Shown here: positions 47,305 through 50,383 of the stretch, piece after piece
How positions within the stretch are numbered: the first letter of the stretch is position 1
How the letters are laid out: the number at the start of each line of letters is the position of its first letter
Program-made: the position numbers and the translations under genes
NCBI GenBank assembly: GCA_902762355.1
Contig: CACWNR010000017.1
Coordinates: 1 to 50,383, forward strand
DNA from: an uncultured Bacteroidales bacterium
GTDB lineage: Bacteria; Bacteroidota; Bacteroidia; Bacteroidales; Paludibacteraceae
Length of the DNA: 50,383 bases
Reading direction: 5' to 3'
Notes under the pieces: generated by a model
What the model saw: only the letters and a program-made list of their open reading frames with translations
What the model was told of the DNA's origin: nothing
Databases searched by the model: none

Positions 47305-49115
47305 AGCCAAAACTCCCCTTTCATCAGCTCTGACATACCATTTTCCGTGAAGTTGGCGGTTATCTTCTCACAGATATACCGCTGACCATGGATGATGAAC
47401 AGTGAGCGAACATTGGGAATGTCCTTCGCAAGGAAACTAAACTTATATTTCTTATTGGAAGCGATAGCGTGCGTCTTGCCATTGGTGCCAATGATCGACG
47501 AGCGCAAGCGCATACTGAAATACGTCAGTTCAAAGTCCATTTGACGCGGATAGGTCAGCACATGGTCAATGACCGGATGGGTATATTTCCCGTACATCGC
47601 GTTATATGTTGAGCCGTTCCAGAAACCCATATACAACTTATCAAAGTACTCTACAGACCGAGAACTTTCCCCTGCTGACAGCTTCTTGTCGGCATAATCC
47701 CAAGGGATAGTCTGATTAGAATTATTCACGTACTCGCCACACTCCAAGAAGAAGGCATTTCCCTTGAAATTACCGTCCGCGTAAGCCTCATCAATCCACG
47801 CCGGAACTATCTTTATCTCAATCGTCTCTGCACTCTCATCAACGATGGAGTCACCAAACATATTGACCGGCTCCAAGGTGTTCAGATAGCGTGTATTCCC
47901 TTCCAAGTTGGCAGGCTGCGAAGAGTCCACGATATACGACCCGTAATTACGTATGATAAAGTACGTATCTTCTGCCCTACAATAATACAGATATTCAAGG
48001 TTCCAACCGCTATACTGCGTCTGCACATAGTCAGCTGCTCCTCTCATCTCGATATAGAGCCGCTGCGCACCATTAACTTCCTTGTAAAATATGCCGTTAT
48101 TATAGGTGCCTAACGACCAAGAAAGAATAACGTCCTGCGTTTTCATCATGTCAACGAACCATTTGCAGGAGTAGTACTTCCATTTGCGATGGCTGCACTC
48201 CGAAAATTTGAGGTTGACGTATTCCCTGTACTTACAAGAACCCGCATCCTCCACGGTTGAGGAGAACTCGTCCACGACGTTCGTTAACTCAACTGTACCA
48301 GCCCCCTCTATTGCTTCTTTGGAGAAGCAGAAAGAAATATGCTTTGTAGCATGGTCGATATCAAACTCTCCATTCAGGAAATACTCCAGTTGTTCAAACA
48401 GCTCTGTGAGCGTCCAGTGCGGCAGCGCTGTAGCCCAGTTCTTGCAGGGCCAAGCATAAGGCAGCGTATTGCATACAACAAGGTACTTGTACTGACTATT
48501 CATCAGTTTTGAAAAATCGTACGAATACCCGATAGCGTTGCAGATCTGCTTGAGCAAATAAACGAGATACGGCTGGAACGACAGTCCACGCGTATCATAG
48601 TGCCACGATGTGGGCCACGATGCGCTATCATTCGGGCGATTTTGCACGTTTCCGGTGGAGTTATTCACCCACGGAAATGCTATATAATTCAAGCCATCAT
48701 CAATGCTGTGCCCAAGGTGTGCTTTGGGCGAAAACGAAGACGTTGATGTGTCCGGATAACCCAAGTTCAATTCATTGATATAGATGGTCTCAAAACTGTC
48801 TGAATAGTTCTGCACCGAGCGCCCTTCAAGGAATTGCGTTTTGACCTCAATATCACTGATTTCCGTGATGGTAATTGAGCCATGACGATAGAAGGCACCA
48901 TGCCTGATTTCGCAGTCAAACAGGATCTGTTGAGCAACCACGTCTTTGCGGTTGATATGCCCGAAAATGGCGAGATTGCCCGGACATCCCTTCAGCGGAA
49001 ATGTGATAGCCAAGGTGTAGCTGTCTGCCCCTGAAAAGTAGCGGTTTTCAGCCACGAAATCGAACGAAGTTCCCTCTTTGAGAGTGGCTAACTGATGATT
49101 AATAAGTATCTCCAT
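47292..49115 (-). CDS. Phage tail hub/baseplate-like protein
   Basis: Likely a structural tail protein of the prophage. The 607-aa product has no signal peptide. Its start overlaps the tape-measure stop by one base (TAATG), the usual gene order for tail tip proteins. The N-terminal 130 residues are beta-rich with TEISDIEVKTQFLEGRS, a style seen in tail-hub proteins of Bacteroides prophages. A motif-poor middle follows, with many Trp/Tyr residues, and a beta-rich end (RYICEKITANFTENG). Assignment rests on position and style; the exact role (distal tail, hub or fibre base) is uncertain. The ATG at 49115 is the first one after the tape-measure gene. Confidence 0.7.
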   Translation of the reverse strand: MEILINHQLATLKEGTSFDFVAENRYFSGADSYTLAITFPLKGCPGNLAIFGHINRKDVVAQQILFDCEIRHGAFYRHGSITITEISDIEVKTQFLEGRSVQNYSDSFETIYINELNLGYPDTSTSSFSPKAHLGHSIDDGLNYIAFPWVNNSTGNVQNRPNDSASWPTSWHYDTRGLSFQPYLVYLLKQICNAIGYSYDFSKLMNSQYKYLVVCNTLPYAWPCKNWATALPHWTLTELFEQLEYFLNGEFDIDHATKHISFCFSKEAIEGAGTVELTNVVDEFSSTVEDAGSCKYREYVNLKFSECSHRKWKYYSCKWFVDMMKTQDVILSWSLGTYNNGIFYKEVNGAQRLYIEMRGAADYVQTQYSGWNLEYLYYCRAEDTYFIIRNYGSYIVDSSQPANLEGNTRYLNTLEPVNMFGDSIVDESAETIEIKIVPAWIDEAYADGNFKGNAFFLECGEYVNNSNQTIPWDYADKKLSAGESSRSVEYFDKLYMGFWNGSTYNAMYGKYTHPVIDHVLTYPRQMDFELTYFSMRLRSSIIGTNGKTHAIASNKKYKFSFLAKDIPNVRSLFIIHGQRYICEKITANFTENGMSELMKGEFWLVED

Positions 49116-50383
49116 TATCGTCTAGATTTAGGTGTTTTGTTACGGATTAACTGATCATACTCGTCCTGCGCTTTCTTGATACCGGCATCACCGGAAACGG
49201 TGTTCACAGTAACAAACGGCTCATGCAGCCTCTGATTCATCTCGTTTACGGAGCGTGATAAGGCTTGCGACGCTGATGCGACGGCAAGCAACTCGCCGGA
49301 TTGTTGCGCCTTGGCGATACGTTGTGGCGCCGTAATAGACTGCGAAACATCGGAAGCAGACAGCCGCCCTACGGTATTAGTCCGCTGGGCATAGTCGAGC
49401 GTTTCAATCATAGCTCGGGCCTGGGGATTGCGGAGTAAGTCTTGACTTGCTACCCATTCCCCCGCATGGACGATACCGGCAGGTTCATCTTTGCGTCCGG
49501 GCTTGGTGAAACCTCCCTCCATATACCCGGTGGCTTCCGAGGCTTGTTGTTGCTTCTTGATGGCAGCAATCTGAATTGCTCCTGCGGCAACCGCCATAGC
49601 AGCTGCAATAGGTGCCATAACGAAACCTACTACAGGTATCGCGGCTGCTGAAGAATAAGCAGAGATAGCGGACATGGCGGTCTGCGCCACAGCCTGCATG
49701 ACTTGCATAGCAAACATCTTCCGGTTTGCTTCCTGCTTGGCTTTGGCTATCTCCGCTTCCTTCTGCTGCTCAAGGGCAACTTCCTGCGACTTATTTCCCT
49801 CCGCATACGAAATCTCCCTGTCGTATTTTTTTTCGATCTGAGCCGTTTGGATATCCAACTCGGCTTGGATGAGGTCAGACAAGCCGCTGAAGATGGCTCC
49901 CATCTGGTTAACAATGGTGGAAAACGATTCCGTCATCGCTTTTCCGGCATCCGATTCGAGCCATTCAATGCTATCGTCGATAGCTCCCCGGAAGGACTTC
50001 TTCAGCTCCTTCGCCTCTTTCTTGTTGTACTTGCGTGCCAACTGATATTTGGCTTCATGGAAAGCGCGCTCCACTTTGAGACGATCACGCTTACTGTCAC
50101 CGGCTGCTTTGAGCATTTGCCGGTACACAAGCTCCAAGTTCTGCATGTCGCGTTGATACGATTCATCATCGGTGACGCGGAATGCTTTTGTGAAATACGT
50201 CTGGCGCATTTTTTCCTGCGCTTGCCGGGCTTCCTGCAAGTGCTTTTGCTGATACTTGAGCGAAGTGTCGTGATAGTTCTTCTCCGCTTTCAAGCGCTCC
50301 TTGGAGCCTTCCTCATAGAGGTTGGCCACCTTACGCAAGTGCTCCAGTTCTGCCAACTCGATAGCGTTCTGGTACTGACGCGC
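49115..50383 (-). CDS. Phage tail tape-measure protein, C-terminal part (runs off window)
   Basis: The tape-measure protein sets tail length and guides DNA ejection. The visible 422 residues are the C-terminal end; the frame is open to the window edge, so the start is outside. About the first 110 visible residues are long charged helices (coiled coil). A hydrophobic Ala-rich stretch (about 235-280 of the visible part: MSAISAYSSAAAIPVVGFVM and following) is a likely membrane-inserting region. A GGFTKPGRKDEPAGIVHAGE segment is a hallmark of this family in Bacteroides phages. A TTG at 50356 could be mistaken for a start, but the frame continues upstream. Confidence 0.85.
   Translation of the reverse strand, partial: ARQYQNAIELAELEHLRKVANLYEEGSKERLKAEKNYHDTSLKYQQKHLQEARQAQEKMRQTYFTKAFRVTDDESYQRDMQNLELVYRQMLKAAGDSKRDRLKVERAFHEAKYQLARKYNKKEAKELKKSFRGAIDDSIEWLESDAGKAMTESFSTIVNQMGAIFSGLSDLIQAELDIQTAQIEKKYDREISYAEGNKSQEVALEQQKEAEIAKAKQEANRKMFAMQVMQAVAQTAMSAISAYSSAAAIPVVGFVMAPIAAAMAVAAGAIQIAAIKKQQQASEATGYMEGGFTKPGRKDEPAGIVHAGEWVASQDLLRNPQARAMIETLDYAQRTNTVGRLSASDVSQSITAPQRIAKAQQSGELLAVASASQALSRSVNEMNQRLHEPFVTVNTVSGDAGIKKAQDEYDQLIRNKTPKSRR

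Larger units (their letters stand above)
45902..50383. mobile_element. Left end of a prophage integrated at tRNA-His (partial)
   Basis: Evidence combines a broken tRNA-His at the boundary, an adjacent tyrosine recombinase gene, and minus-strand phage tail genes that run past the window end. The junction lies in or just after the GTGGGTT of the T-arm (about 45895-45901). Between the junction and the integrase (45902-46037) there is no gene, only a terminator hairpin. The right boundary is outside the window. No portal, terminase or capsid gene is seen here. Confidence 0.8.

Overview
The window comes from a member of the Bacteroidota, most likely order Bacteroidales with an anaerobic lifestyle. 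This is inferred from four things. Promoters have the Bacteroidetes form (TTG, a 20-nt gap, then TAnnTTTG). There are no consistent Shine-Dalgarno sequences. nrdD/nrdG (oxygen-independent ribonucleotide reductase) are present. Very large secreted proteins end in type IX secretion (T9SS)-like C-terminal sorting segments. The species cannot be named from the sequence alone.

Left part (1-5420): an AAA/DUF4143-type ATPase gene lies between two nearly identical promoter-bearing direct repeats. The second repeat drives a tight four-gene unit: a C_GCAxxG_C_C redox-type protein, cysteine synthase (cysK), serine acetyltransferase (cysE) and dihydrolipoamide dehydrogenase (lpdA).

Central left (5520-22576): a giant secreted protein of 3332 residues heads a run of eight co-directional genes that overlap or nearly touch. 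The others are a small membrane-anchored protein, a 424-residue protein with an InlB-type repeat, a DPP-IV-like S9 peptidase, a ROK sugar kinase, a polysaccharide deacetylase and an Ig-like (Big_5) lipoprotein. Tail-to-tail with this run are a DUF4837 lipoprotein and pnuC on the minus strand.

Centre (24210-30955): an AraC-type regulator, glyA on the minus strand, a lipoprotein with three internal repeats, and the nrdD-nrdG operon, which sits behind an AT-rich array of AAGTT/AACTT half-sites. Three clear intrinsic terminators separate these units.

Right of centre (30958-45584, minus strand): a beta-barrel outer-membrane protein gene is followed by a giant gene encoding 4543 residues. That protein has a signal peptide, roughly 80 modules of about 50-55 residues (CEG...GCDSI type) and a T9SS-like C-terminus. 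It shows repeat amplification at several scales, including a very recent 471-bp tandem amplification.

Right end (45714-50383): a tRNA-His gene is cut off inside its T-arm. Directly after it comes a tyrosine recombinase gene preceded by an intrinsic terminator, then phage tail genes on the minus strand (a tail-hub-like protein and a tape-measure protein running off the window). This is read as the left end of a prophage integrated into tRNA-His.

Strongest candidates for something undescribed: the two giant surface-protein loci with their small partner genes, and the hierarchical repeat growth in the 4543-residue protein. Next are the in-frame micro-repeats shared between genes and spacers, and the ATPase cassette between direct repeats.
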